This document shows, piece by piece, positions 8,131 to 16,325 of a DNA stretch of 64,000 bases. The notes below the pieces were generated by a model. That model was not told the DNA's origin. It searched no databases and saw nothing but the letters and a program-made list of their open reading frames with translations. The translations under genes and the position numbers were made by a program. Position 1 is the first letter of the stretch; each line of letters begins with the position of its first letter. Origin of the DNA: Clostridia bacterium (GTDB lineage Bacteria > Bacillota > Clostridia > Peptostreptococcales > Acidaminobacteraceae); contig JAFGVN010000051.1 of assembly GCA_016937975.1 (NCBI GenBank), positions 1-64,000 of the forward strand, given 5' to 3'.

Positions 8131-8556
8131 ATGACCAAAATGTCAGTCGACGAAATAAAGAAACATTTAGGGGATCATGGTGTTAAAGCGTCCTTACCAA
8201 GAGTAAAAATATACGAATACTTAAATACACATAGAACTCATCCAACTGTAGATGAGATCTTCAATGCCTTATCAGATGAACTAATTACTCTTTCTAAGAC
8301 TACTGTCTATAACACTCTTGATTTATTTGTCAAACATCATTTGGCAGTACAAGTCTTGATTGAAGATAATGAGGCTCGATATGATGCGGATACATCTCAT
8401 CATGGACATTTTAAGTGTACAAAGTGTCAAACTGTCTATGACTTTGATTTTGACTTATCATCTACAAGCATTCCTACATTAGAAGGACATCGTTTAGATG
8501 ATTATCACACTTATATTCGTGGTGTCTGTAAAAAATGTCTTGAAAATATTCATTAA
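8131..8556 (+). CDS. perR: Fur-family peroxide regulator, PerR-like
   Basis: A 141-residue metal-dependent repressor. The winged-helix domain covers about residues 5-80 ('HPTVDEIFNAL', 'SKTTVYNTLDLF'). The dimerisation domain has 'RYDAD', 'HHGHFKCTKC' and 'YDFDFD', then a C-terminal 'CKKC' that completes the structural zinc site. The Asp in 'RYD' and the Asp in 'YDFD' correspond to PerR D85 and D104, which favours PerR over Fur or Zur. It is in the operon that it probably represses (operator 7310-7330). RBS GAAAGGAAAGG precedes the ATG. Confidence 0.9.
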   Translation: MTKMSVDEIKKHLGDHGVKASLPRVKIYEYLNTHRTHPTVDEIFNALSDELITLSKTTVYNTLDLFVKHHLAVQVLIEDNEARYDADTSHHGHFKCTKCQTVYDFDFDLSSTSIPTLEGHRLDDYHTYIRGVCKKCLENIH

Positions 8557-8585
8557 ACTTGAAGCTTAGCTTCAAGTTTTTTTAT
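8555..8585 (+). terminator. Terminator of the rubredoxin-rubrerythrin-perR operon
   Basis: A perfect 11-bp stem (AAACTTGAAGC / GCTTCAAGTTT) with TTA loop, then a T-run. The stem starts inside the perR stop codon. Confidence 0.93.
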
Positions 8586-8760
8586 TTGAAAAGCTAAATT
8601 TTTAAAAGTTATGAATAAATACCTACTATTTGATGAAATGAATGTGAAACCATTGTGAATATAAAAAAGTTTTATAAAAAACTAAACTGTCGATTAATTT
8701 AATATAAAACTTAATAAAGTTTATTTTTGTCTTATGTTAAATTATTAATTAGAACAATTC

Positions 8761-8820
8761 CTTACACTTTTCTTAACTTTATGTTTATTATTCGAACATT
8801 CTCTTAACTCTTCCTTAACT
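8761..8820 (+). promoter_or_regulatory. Phased 11-bp direct repeats upstream of the M6 protease, PhoP-box-like
   Basis: This lies in the 369-base gap between perR and the protease. CTTACAC or CTTAACT begins at 8761, 8772, 8803 and 8814, so two pairs with an 11-base period lie 31 bases (about three helical turns) apart. Pairs of TTAACA-like hexamers spaced by 5 bases are the pattern bound by OmpR/PhoP-type response regulators. A probable -10 (TATAGT, 8858-8863) without a good -35 lies downstream, as expected for an activated promoter, and a 6-bp hairpin (8879-8896) follows in the leader. The rest of the gap is AT-rich with no further feature. Confidence 0.45.
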
Positions 8821-8925
8821 CTTGAAAAACAGTCCCAAAATTCTGAAAAATAGGTTGTATAGTGTTCGCTGTTTATGTGTAGTTATTTAAAACTACATAC
8901 ACTCATTTTCAATTGGGAGGAAATT

Positions 8926-11253
8926 ATGAAGAAATTTTTTGTGTTATTGTTGGCATTATGTTTAACAATACCATCATTCGGGGCTGTACAGATATCCGAA
9001 GAAACATTAGTCGCTAATAATAGCGATACATATGTAATTGAACATGAACTAGCACCTATGAATTTTGAAGCGTATATTGACATGTTTATTAAAGAAGGTA
9101 AATTGCCTGAAAATCCTACGCAACAACAAATTTCAGATGTGATGAAAGCAGAATTTGGCAATATGAAATTTGATGTCAAGCAATCAAAGGAAGATAAAAT
9201 TAGAATGGCAAATGCTGAAAAGGCAATTAAAGAAAAAATTAGCAATTCTACAAATTTAAACAATAGTAGTGGTAAGTCAAAAGATCTTCCGATTTTAGAA
9301 GAAAGCCAAACTCATGAAGTTATTAAAGAAGTTAAAGTTTTAGCTTTACTAATTGAATTTCCTGACTATCCACATAACTCTATAGTTCCAAACAGCCCTA
9401 AGTCTTATCATACAAATGATTTTAGTGTAGAACATTATCAAAATCTATTATTTGGTGAAGATTTATATACAACTCCTGAAGGAGTGACATCACAAACTAT
9501 GACTACATACTATGATGGTCAATCAAATGGTCACTTTAGAGTTACTGGTGATGTATTTGGTTGGTATACTGCAGAGAATCCTGCTGCGTATTACGGTTAT
9601 GATGTGAACAGCGTACGTGGTGATGACATCGCACCAAGAAATTTAGTAGTAGAAGCTTTAAATGCTGCTATAGCAGCAGGTGTTGATTTATCTGTATACG
9701 ACAATTATAATAACGCAACTTTTGAGCCAACTCCAGATGGTATTGTAGACCACTTAATGGTACTGCATGCTGGATTAGGTCAAGAAGAAGGTGGCGGCGC
9801 ATTAGGAACAGATGCTATATGGTCACATAGTTGGGATTTAAACGATGAATTAAAATCTAATATTGATGGAAATATAATCGCATCCAATTATACTATTGAG
9901 CCTGAAAATGGCGCAATTGGAGTTATGGTTCATGAATTTGCTCATGATTTAGGAATTCCAGACGATTACGATACACAATATACAGGTGATGGTGATATAG
10001 TAGAAGCTTGGTCATTGATGGCAAGCGGTTCATGGACAGGTGACGTTGGTGGCACAGAGCCGGTTGGTATTAATCCATGGGGCAGACTATATTTAGCATT
10101 TTTCCACACTGGACTAAATAATCCATGGCAAAATTACGCTTGGGTTGATTATGGTGTTACTGGAACATTAAATCTAGCTACAGCTTCATATAAAACAGAT
10201 GCTATGCAATCATTAATCATTGAGTTACCTCCACAGGAAACTAAATTACTTACACCAACAGAAGGCCAACAAACTTTCTGGGGTGGTAGTGACAGTGAAT
10301 TAGACTCTACGTTAGATTATAGTTTAACTTTAACAGAAGGTAATCAAGCAGTATTAAGTTATGATATCTGGTACGACATTGAAGAAGATTGGGATGCAGG
10401 ATTTATTCAAATCTCAGTTGATGGTAGTGAATTCCAATCCATTTCAACACCATTAACAAGAACTTTTGAGAATCCAGATGGCTATCCAACAATCATGAAT
10501 AGTTTACCTGGTTATACAGGTAGTAGCAATGGATGGCAAAAGGAAACAATTGATTTAAGCAGTTATTCTGGTGAAATTACATTAAGATTCAGATATGCAA
10601 CAGACTGGGGTACTGAAAATCCAGGTATGTTTGTTGACAACATCAACATTACAGATGGTGAAACAGTAATCTTAAATGATGGCGCTGAAGATGGATTCGC
10701 AAACTTTGTAAATAATGGTTGGGAACAAAATACAGGTTCTTCATATGCTAGCCATAGATATGTTGCAGAATGGCGTTCTCACTTAAATGCTGATGCTGGT
10801 TTACTATCAGTAGGTGGAGCAAACTTTGATTATAATCAAGGTATGTTATTATGGTATGTAAATGATGCATATGCAGAAAACTGGGTTGGTGTTCATCCTG
10901 GTTTTGGTAGAATTGGTGTTGTAGATGCTACACAATTCGTTTATATGAATCAAGGATTGGGTAATGGCAATGAATATGGTTCTACAGCTGGTTACATGCC
11001 ATTTATCCAGATGAAAGATGCAGCATTCTCAACTGACAAATCCGCTAATACTGACTTATCATATTATTCATGGGCACAAACTCCAAACTTACCTGGAAAA
11101 CATGGTAATTCACTGTTTGATGATAGTAAGTCGTATATTGATTTTAGAAATCCATTTGGTGGTTTGTTTGTTCCAAATTACGGATTACAAATTAAAGTTT
11201 TAGGTGAATCAGAAGATTACTCACAAGGTTTAATCCAAGTGAATATCAAATAG
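8926..11253 (+). CDS. Secreted M6-family (immune inhibitor A-like) metalloprotease
   Basis: A 775-residue exported zinc protease. Signal peptide at about residues 1-20 ('KKFFVLLLALCLTIPSFG'), a propeptide with a conserved 'EGKLPENP' patch to about 130, then the M6 catalytic domain. The zinc motif 'HEFAHDLGIPDD' (HExxHxxGxxD) is near residue 334, followed by 'WSLMASGSW', the Met-turn-like segment. The C-terminal 300 residues are beta-rich with two 'FVDNI / DGAED' carbohydrate-binding or MAM-like stretches. InhA-type enzymes degrade extracellular proteins. The ATG at 8926 follows GGGAGG at 8915-8920 and gives a clean signal peptide, whereas the upstream ATG at 8875 does not. It stands alone between two terminators. 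Confidence 0.93.
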   Translation: MKKFFVLLLALCLTIPSFGAVQISEETLVANNSDTYVIEHELAPMNFEAYIDMFIKEGKLPENPTQQQISDVMKAEFGNMKFDVKQSKEDKIRMANAEKAIKEKISNSTNLNNSSGKSKDLPILEESQTHEVIKEVKVLALLIEFPDYPHNSIVPNSPKSYHTNDFSVEHYQNLLFGEDLYTTPEGVTSQTMTTYYDGQSNGHFRVTGDVFGWYTAENPAAYYGYDVNSVRGDDIAPRNLVVEALNAAIAAGVDLSVYDNYNNATFEPTPDGIVDHLMVLHAGLGQEEGGGALGTDAIWSHSWDLNDELKSNIDGNIIASNYTIEPENGAIGVMVHEFAHDLGIPDDYDTQYTGDGDIVEAWSLMASGSWTGDVGGTEPVGINPWGRLYLAFFHTGLNNPWQNYAWVDYGVTGTLNLATASYKTDAMQSLIIELPPQETKLLTPTEGQQTFWGGSDSELDSTLDYSLTLTEGNQAVLSYDIWYDIEEDWDAGFIQISVDGSEFQSISTPLTRTFENPDGYPTIMNSLPGYTGSSNGWQKETIDLSSYSGEITLRFRYATDWGTENPGMFVDNINITDGETVILNDGAEDGFANFVNNGWEQNTGSSYASHRYVAEWRSHLNADAGLLSVGGANFDYNQGMLLWYVNDAYAENWVGVHPGFGRIGVVDATQFVYMNQGLGNGNEYGSTAGYMPFIQMKDAAFSTDKSANTDLSYYSWAQTPNLPGKHGNSLFDDSKSYIDFRNPFGGLFVPNYGLQIKVLGESEDYSQGLIQVNIK

Positions 11254-11287
11254 TCCTCGTTTTAGAACTCCCTTATAGTTCTAAATT

Positions 11288-11322
11288 AAAAATACCCGCA
11301 TATCTTAAATGCGGGTATTTTA
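11288..11322. terminator. Bidirectional terminator between the M6 protease and deoD
   Basis: AAAATACCCGCAT pairs with ATGCGGGTATTTT. A-run on one side and T-run on the other allow termination of both convergent genes. Confidence 0.9.
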
Positions 11323-11324
11323 TA

Positions 11325-12029
11325 TTATGCTAATTCTAAAGCAATTTCCATCATTTTAGTAAATGCAGTTTGTCTTTCTTCTGGTGTTGTCTCTTCATGT
11401 GTTAATAAGTGATCACTTACGGTTAAGATACATAATGCATTTGCACCTGCTTTTGCAGCATTCATATATAATGCAGCAGCTTCCATCTCAACTGCCAACA
11501 CACCCATATCCATCCATGGTTGCATTGCATTTTTATCAGCATTGTAGAAAATATCAGAAGATAAAATATTACCTACAGTTACATGAATATTTTTTTCATC
11601 AGCTACTTTTACAGCTTTACTTAACAAATCCCATGAAGCAATTGCTGAATATGTACCTTGGAAGTTATATTGACAGGCGTAGTTTGAGTTTGTTGATGCT
11701 CCCATACCAATAACTACATCATATAAGTCCAAATCCTTTTGCATTGCGCCACAAGAACCAATTCTAATTAAGTTTTTAACACCAAAAACGTTAATTAATT
11801 CCCATGAATAGATACCAATACTTGGCATCCCCATACCAGTTCCCATTACAGATATTTTTCTACCTTTGTATGTACCTGTGTAACCGAACATATTACGTAC
11901 TGTATTGAACTGAACAACATCCTCTAAAAATGTTTCTGCAATGAATTTTGCACGTAAAGGATCGCCAGGTAGTAATATCGTTTCCGCGATTTCTACGCCT
12001 TCTGGTTTAATATGAGCCGTACTTTTCAT
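11325..12029 (-). CDS. deoD: Purine-nucleoside phosphorylase, DeoD type
   Basis: A 234-residue enzyme that splits purine (deoxy)nucleosides with phosphate for salvage. It has the hexameric low-molecular-mass family signature throughout: 'LLPGDPLRAKFIAE' near residue 19, 'GTGMGMPSIGIYSWEL' for phosphate binding around residues 62-77, 'RIGSCGA', 'VEMEAAALYMNA' and 'TVSDHLLTHEETT' containing the catalytic Asp. Length equals that of E. coli DeoD. It is a single-gene unit with its own promoter (12066-12095) and a shared terminator. Confidence 0.97.
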   Translation of the reverse strand: MKSTAHIKPEGVEIAETILLPGDPLRAKFIAETFLEDVVQFNTVRNMFGYTGTYKGRKISVMGTGMGMPSIGIYSWELINVFGVKNLIRIGSCGAMQKDLDLYDVVIGMGASTNSNYACQYNFQGTYSAIASWDLLSKAVKVADEKNIHVTVGNILSSDIFYNADKNAMQPWMDMGVLAVEMEAAALYMNAAKAGANALCILTVSDHLLTHEETTPEERQTAFTKMMEIALELA

Positions 12030-12065
12030 TTTATTCTCTCCTTTTATACTTTAATAACTGATATG

Positions 12066-12095
12066 ATTGTATCATTAATCATTTTAACAGGACAA
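12066..12095 (-). promoter_or_regulatory. deoD promoter
   Basis: Minus-strand TTGTCC-18-TACAAT with a TG one base before the -10 (extended -10). Confidence 0.6.
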
Positions 12096-12179
12096 TAAAA
12101 CCCTTGATATTACAGGATTTTTGTGTAAAAATTACAACACATTTGATACATACCCTACATTCTGTTTCATAACCATTAT

Positions 12180-13784
12180 TTAAAGAAACATCTGATGAAC
12201 AATCACGGTTAGTGAAACAAAATAAATTAATATTGCACCATTGATTGTGTTAAAAGAAAAATCTATTGAAGCAATTTTTTCTTTTAATTCAGCCCACCTT
12301 TGAGTGAGATGGTAAACTATATAAGCAAAAAGATACATCATCCCATAAATAACTTGTTGTGATAGAACTTTTCCTATATTGTATTTCAAATTATCATGCC
12401 AGATGACGTTCATCAGAACTGGACTTAAAATTCCAATGGCAACTACAATCCCTGCCATAAAAGCAAGAGCAAACCTTTGCTCCCCTTTCAGTTTTAAGTC
12501 TATTGCCATTAATTTTTTTGAAAAAATCGCCTTAAGGATTGGAATCGTGTAAAGCATCGTCGTGAACATCAAAAAATAATAGATTGTACTTAAATTTCTC
12601 AGCATCAAATAGTCTTTCAAATTCTGTTTTAGTAAACCGGTTCCCATTATTGGGTTACCTGTTATACCTAACAAAATGATGATTATAATTATGGCAATGA
12701 ACTTTGACTGCTTATAAATTCCTTTGATGTTATGAACATTTCTTGTCTGATAGCCATCAATTAAAATTCCAATAGTAATAAAAAATAAAGCCTTCAAAAT
12801 ACCATGATTTAAAATATAGAAAATACTAATATTTTGAGAAAATTCACTTTGTGTCAAACCAAGCATAATGAGGCCGACTTGAGAAATTGTGGAATAAGAT
12901 AAAATCAGTTTAAGATCACTTTGGACAAAAGCAAATAGTCCCCCAATAATAACTGTAATGAGCCCAACTACGAAAAAAATGGATGACATGTTAATGATTG
13001 GTTCAAACATACTAGAAATTCTAATAAATAAATATACGCCTGTTTTGACAAATATGCCTGACAAAATTGCAGATACAACCGTTGGAGCACTTGCTGTACC
13101 ATGTGCCTTTGGTAACCAGCTGAAAAGCGGCATAAAAGCGGCTTTTAAACTTACACCTGTCATAAGAAAAGCAAAGGGTAATATGAGTTCTTTTGGGCTT
13201 TTATCAATGATCATGTGCTCTAGAGCTTCAAAGCTTAATACACCAAATACTTTATAGATGTAGGCTACACCCATTAAGAAGAACGCCATGCCAACCATAT
13301 TAATCATGAGATAGATCATACCATCATAAAATGATCTGCCGTCTTTTTTAAACATAATAAGAATACTAACAATAAGGGTTGCCAATTCAATAAGGAGATA
13401 AATATTAAAGAGATCTGTTGATAAAAAAACACCGTTAATAATCCCTTGCAAACTCAAGAATAAAAACACAAACAATGGATTAGAGTATTTTTTTCTCAAA
13501 CTAAAAATAAACATCATTATAAAGATTAAATTATTTAAAAGCATCAATACAAATGATAGTTGATCCATTTTTAATGTCATACCGACTGATGGCATAAAGT
13601 GAGATAAAGGCGTTAGAACATAACCACTTTGAGATATGGGCTTCCAGTAAAAAAAGATACTCATCAATAAAAGGGTTTCTAATCCAACTAATATAAATTT
13701 TATATATTTAGCTTTAAAAATATAAAAGAAGAGTCCCATTAAAATCGGTATGAAGACATAAATAAACAACGGGATGTTACTCAT
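12180..13784 (-). CDS. mrpD: Mrp antiporter subunit D, second copy
   Basis: A 534-residue, about 14-helix proton-conducting subunit related to complex I NuoM/NuoN (Proton_antipo_M). The functional Glu in 'YLLIELATL' and the Lys in 'GVSLKAAFMPLFSWLPKAH' are present, as is the 'VKTGVYLFIR' helix. It ends the second eight-gene module and overlaps mrpC by 8 bases. It is clearly homologous to, but only moderately similar to, the 546-residue copy at 16326-17966, so the duplication is not recent. No strong terminator is seen after the stop. Confidence 0.93.
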   Translation of the reverse strand: MSNIPLFIYVFIPILMGLFFYIFKAKYIKFILVGLETLLLMSIFFYWKPISQSGYVLTPLSHFMPSVGMTLKMDQLSFVLMLLNNLIFIMMFIFSLRKKYSNPLFVFLFLSLQGIINGVFLSTDLFNIYLLIELATLIVSILIMFKKDGRSFYDGMIYLMINMVGMAFFLMGVAYIYKVFGVLSFEALEHMIIDKSPKELILPFAFLMTGVSLKAAFMPLFSWLPKAHGTASAPTVVSAILSGIFVKTGVYLFIRISSMFEPIINMSSIFFVVGLITVIIGGLFAFVQSDLKLILSYSTISQVGLIMLGLTQSEFSQNISIFYILNHGILKALFFITIGILIDGYQTRNVHNIKGIYKQSKFIAIIIIIILLGITGNPIMGTGLLKQNLKDYLMLRNLSTIYYFLMFTTMLYTIPILKAIFSKKLMAIDLKLKGEQRFALAFMAGIVVAIGILSPVLMNVIWHDNLKYNIGKVLSQQVIYGMMYLFAYIVYHLTQRWAELKEKIASIDFSFNTINGAILIYFVSLTVIVHQMFL

Positions 13785-14127
13785 TCATCTCCTCCTTTGC
13801 TTGTTTCATTTTATTCCAATTTGTTGTTCCCAGTATATTATAAGCAGTAATAAACATAATTAAACTTACAGCAGTGACACTCATGCCAATTACTACTGCA
13901 GTGATCATTAAACCATGTGGAATAGGATCACTTGGAAATTCTTTAAAAGCGCCATAAATTGGAGGATTATAATCCTTATGATGAATACTAATGAAAAATA
14001 AAATAATACTTCCCTGAATAATGCCAAGACTTATAATGGACTTCAAAATATTTCTTCTTGCAATTAAGCCATACATACCAATAAAAAATAAGATTAAGGC
14101 TACATTTTCACCATTTATCCACTTCAT
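13777..14127 (-). CDS. mrpC: Mrp antiporter subunit C, second copy
   Basis: A 116-residue, three-helix membrane subunit homologous to NuoK. 'SLGIIQGSIILFFIS' and 'DPIPHGLMITAVVIGMSVTA' are the family's characteristic helices; the latter matches the other copy's 'DPLPQALMITAIVISASVTA'. The start at 14127 follows GAGG and overlaps the mrpB stop by 4 bases, so the longer frame from 14181 is rejected. Confidence 0.93.
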   Translation of the reverse strand: MKWINGENVALILFFIGMYGLIARRNILKSIISLGIIQGSIILFFISIHHKDYNPPIYGAFKEFPSDPIPHGLMITAVVIGMSVTAVSLIMFITAYNILGTTNWNKMKQAKEEMNE

Positions 14128-14516
14128 AAAGACCTCGTTTCGAAAAAAACAAATCTTAAAAAGATGATTGTTATCCCACAAGCGACTTTAATGCCTATAC
14201 TAATATTCATAAGCATTAAATAAAGAATGTTCCAATCTGGAAATTTGTTCATTGCGCCAAAGAAAATAAAGCTAAAAGGCATGAGTATAATAATTACTAA
14301 TAGTAATTTTTCCATTTTCTTAAATATATCCAATTGATAATCATAAATTGGCATCACTAAATACTTGCTAATATACACTGAAGCAAGGATAGCACCACCT
14401 TGAAATCCTCCTCCTGGAGATATATGGCCATTAATAATGATATAGCCACCAAAAACAATTAAAAATGGATAAATGATATCTAAGGATTTTGATAACAAGT
14501 CAGAATGATCATTCAT
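14124..14516 (-). CDS. mrpB: Mrp antiporter subunit B, second copy
   Basis: A 130-residue, four-helix MnhB-type subunit (MbhF in archaeal nomenclature) with the hallmark 'GHISPGGGFQGGAILAS' near residue 30. Start at the ATG at 14516 behind AGGAG; it overlaps the upstream small subunit by 8 bases. It is needed for assembly of the antiporter core. Confidence 0.93.
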   Translation of the reverse strand: MNDHSDLLSKSLDIIYPFLIVFGGYIIINGHISPGGGFQGGAILASVYISKYLVMPIYDYQLDIFKKMEKLLLVIIILMPFSFIFFGAMNKFPDWNILYLMLMNISIGIKVACGITIIFLRFVFFETRSL

Positions 14517-14775
14517 GGTAGTTCTCCTCATGGACCGATAAATAAATTACTGCAATAACACTTATAATCAGTAATAATGCTTCAAACAAAGTATCGTAAT
14601 AACGATAATTTAAATATATTGCGGTGACTAGATTTTTACTTTGAGTTTCCAAGAATCCATATTCAACAATATGGTCATACATTGGCCAGACTGTTGTAGT
14701 GGTTGCAAAGTGATTCAACCATAAAATATATCCAGTCACGGCAAATAAGACTAAGGCGATGATTTTTCTTCTCAT
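14509..14775 (-). CDS. MbhE-like small Mrp subunit, second copy
   Basis: An 88-residue, two-helix protein with the conserved segment 'SKNLVTAIYLNYRYYDTLFEALLLI'. This is equivalent to the end of long MrpA proteins (MbhE family), encoded here as a free subunit. It overlaps both neighbours (4 and 8 bases), showing tight translational coupling. Confidence 0.88.
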   Translation of the reverse strand: MRRKIIALVLFAVTGYILWLNHFATTTTVWPMYDHIVEYGFLETQSKNLVTAIYLNYRYYDTLFEALLLIISVIAVIYLSVHEENYHE

Positions 14776-15302
14776 AGAATCACGACCTTTCTTAATGTAT
14801 TCTCTGTCATATAAGCTTCAGATGAAGCATTAATAATAGCATTGGCTTTTATATTGGCTTTGTGTACATGTAGATGAATCTCCTCTTGAAAAGATTCGAT
14901 TATAACGCCAAAACGATGGTTCTCCTTTATATGATTAACCGTTGACACAGTATAAATAATCATTGGTTCTAGTCCGTTTTTTGCTGTATATTTCTCAATA
15001 TAATGAATAAAGGTTCCGTAATGATTATTCTTATAAATGGTGTCGTCAATATAGACTTCCGGTACATGAATATAGATAACAAACAAACGATACTTTTGAA
15101 ATGCGACGATATACAACACCGTTGCCATGGTACTGCCGATAACAGCTTCAGCTATGGCTACATCTGGTGCACCATAAAGTAAGTAAACAAATGCCAAAGT
15201 CATTGAAAACACACCTAAATAGATTATGGCATTTCTTAATTTCATTGTTTGTAATGAAATCAAAGCCAATAAGATTAAGATAAGGAGTGCTACCTCTTTC
15301 AT
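14772..15302 (-). CDS. MbhD-like (DUF4040) Mrp subunit with soluble C-terminal extension, second copy
   Basis: A 176-residue protein. The first about 85 residues form three helices of the MbhD/DUF4040 family with 'YGAPDVAIAEAVIGSTMATVLYI', equal to a C-terminal piece of MrpA. The last about 90 residues are a soluble domain of unknown role that is shared, in diverged form, with the other copy (both 176 residues). It is coupled by 4-base overlaps on both sides. Confidence 0.88.
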   Translation of the reverse strand: MKEVALLILILLALISLQTMKLRNAIIYLGVFSMTLAFVYLLYGAPDVAIAEAVIGSTMATVLYIVAFQKYRLFVIYIHVPEVYIDDTIYKNNHYGTFIHYIEKYTAKNGLEPMIIYTVSTVNHIKENHRFGVIIESFQEEIHLHVHKANIKANAIINASSEAYMTENTLRKVVIL

Positions 15303-15589
15303 ATAAGATCCTTTCTCACTTTGTAACCACTCTGATAAGCTGAGCGCACAATAATATGTGTCGTTAAGGGATTAATGATTAAAATGATGAAAAATATCAA
15401 GATTAATTTCATGGTAAAAAATGAAATTCCATGTTTAAACATCAAACCAATTAGAATAGTTATATCCCCAATAATATCTATTTTTGCAGAAATTAAAATT
15501 CTCGTATAAAAATTCTTATATTTATAGGTCCCATAAAGACCTACCGCCATAAAAATTAATCCCATTGAAATTAAAAGAACAGTCATCAT
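15299..15589 (-). CDS. mrpG: Mrp antiporter subunit G, second copy
   Basis: A 96-residue, three-helix PhaG_MnhG_YufB family protein ('MGLIFMAVGLYGTYKYKNFYTRI' start region and 'INPLTTHIIVRSAY'). Four-base overlaps join it to mrpF and the DUF4040 gene. It is part of the antiporter membrane complex. Confidence 0.92.
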   Translation of the reverse strand: MMTVLLISMGLIFMAVGLYGTYKYKNFYTRILISAKIDIIGDITILIGLMFKHGISFFTMKLILIFFIILIINPLTTHIIVRSAYQSGYKVRKDLI

Positions 15590-15837
15590 AATCGACCTCT
15601 TTTCTGAATGTAAGTTGCTATAAAAACTGTCCCAATAAATCCCAAAACAGCATATGTAATGGCAATATCGAGTATTAAACTCGATTGAAAATAAGATGCT
15701 AATAACACAATTAAAATCAATAACTTAGCACTTACTAAATTAAATCCAAGCAATCGATCCCAAATACTTGGACCTATAATCACTCTTAAAATGCTCAATG
15801 TGATAAAAAAAACAACTATAACTATAAAAAGACTCAT
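15586..15837 (-). CDS. mrpF: Mrp antiporter subunit F, second copy
   Basis: An 83-residue, three-helix MrpF/PhaF protein with the family segment 'GPSIWDRLLGFNLVSAK' and 'DIAITYAVLGFIGTVFIA'. Overlaps mrpE and mrpG by 4 bases each. Confidence 0.93.
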   Translation of the reverse strand: MSLFIVIVVFFITLSILRVIIGPSIWDRLLGFNLVSAKLLILIVLLASYFQSSLILDIAITYAVLGFIGTVFIATYIQKRGRL

Positions 15838-16316
15838 GTTACCAATTTCTCCTCTATTTTACTGGCAATCTGTGTTTTAGGATCCAAATCTTCATTGGGT
15901 TTAGCATCGATCCACAAAACTTTTATGGTTTTATAATCCATGTCTATTGTAATGGTCCCTGGTGTTAATGTAATTGAATTTGCTAAAATTGCTCTCTTAA
16001 ATGAATCCTCAAGATCTGTTTCAAATTCTACTATACCCATGTGAATGTCACCTTTTAAGGTCATCCATAAAGTTTTAAAGCCAGCAATATAAATCTCTTT
16101 TAAAAGAAATATGAGATATTTTCCTGATTTCAGAAATGAAAATTTGTACTTATGATGAAAAGGCATACCAATTAAGAACTTGTCTGTATAATATAGAGCT
16201 AATGCACTGAGACAAAGACTCATCATTATTTTATCAATTGCTACAGACTCAAATAAAATCACACCGATTAAGGTATATATCAATAACCATTTTATATATT
16301 GCTTATGTTTTTTCAC
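15834..16316 (-). CDS. mrpE: Mrp antiporter subunit E, second copy
   Basis: A 160-residue MNHE-family subunit with two N-terminal helices and a cytosolic ferredoxin-like C-terminal domain. The diagnostic 'ILANSITLTPGTITIDMD' is at about residues 108-125. It starts 9 bases after the stop of the first-copy mrpD, so the two modules are almost certainly one transcript. Confidence 0.93.
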   Translation of the reverse strand: MKKHKQYIKWLLIYTLIGVILFESVAIDKIMMSLCLSALALYYTDKFLIGMPFHHKYKFSFLKSGKYLIFLLKEIYIAGFKTLWMTLKGDIHMGIVEFETDLEDSFKRAILANSITLTPGTITIDMDYKTIKVLWIDAKPNEDLDPKTQIASKIEEKLVT

Positions 16317-16325
16317 TTAACACTC

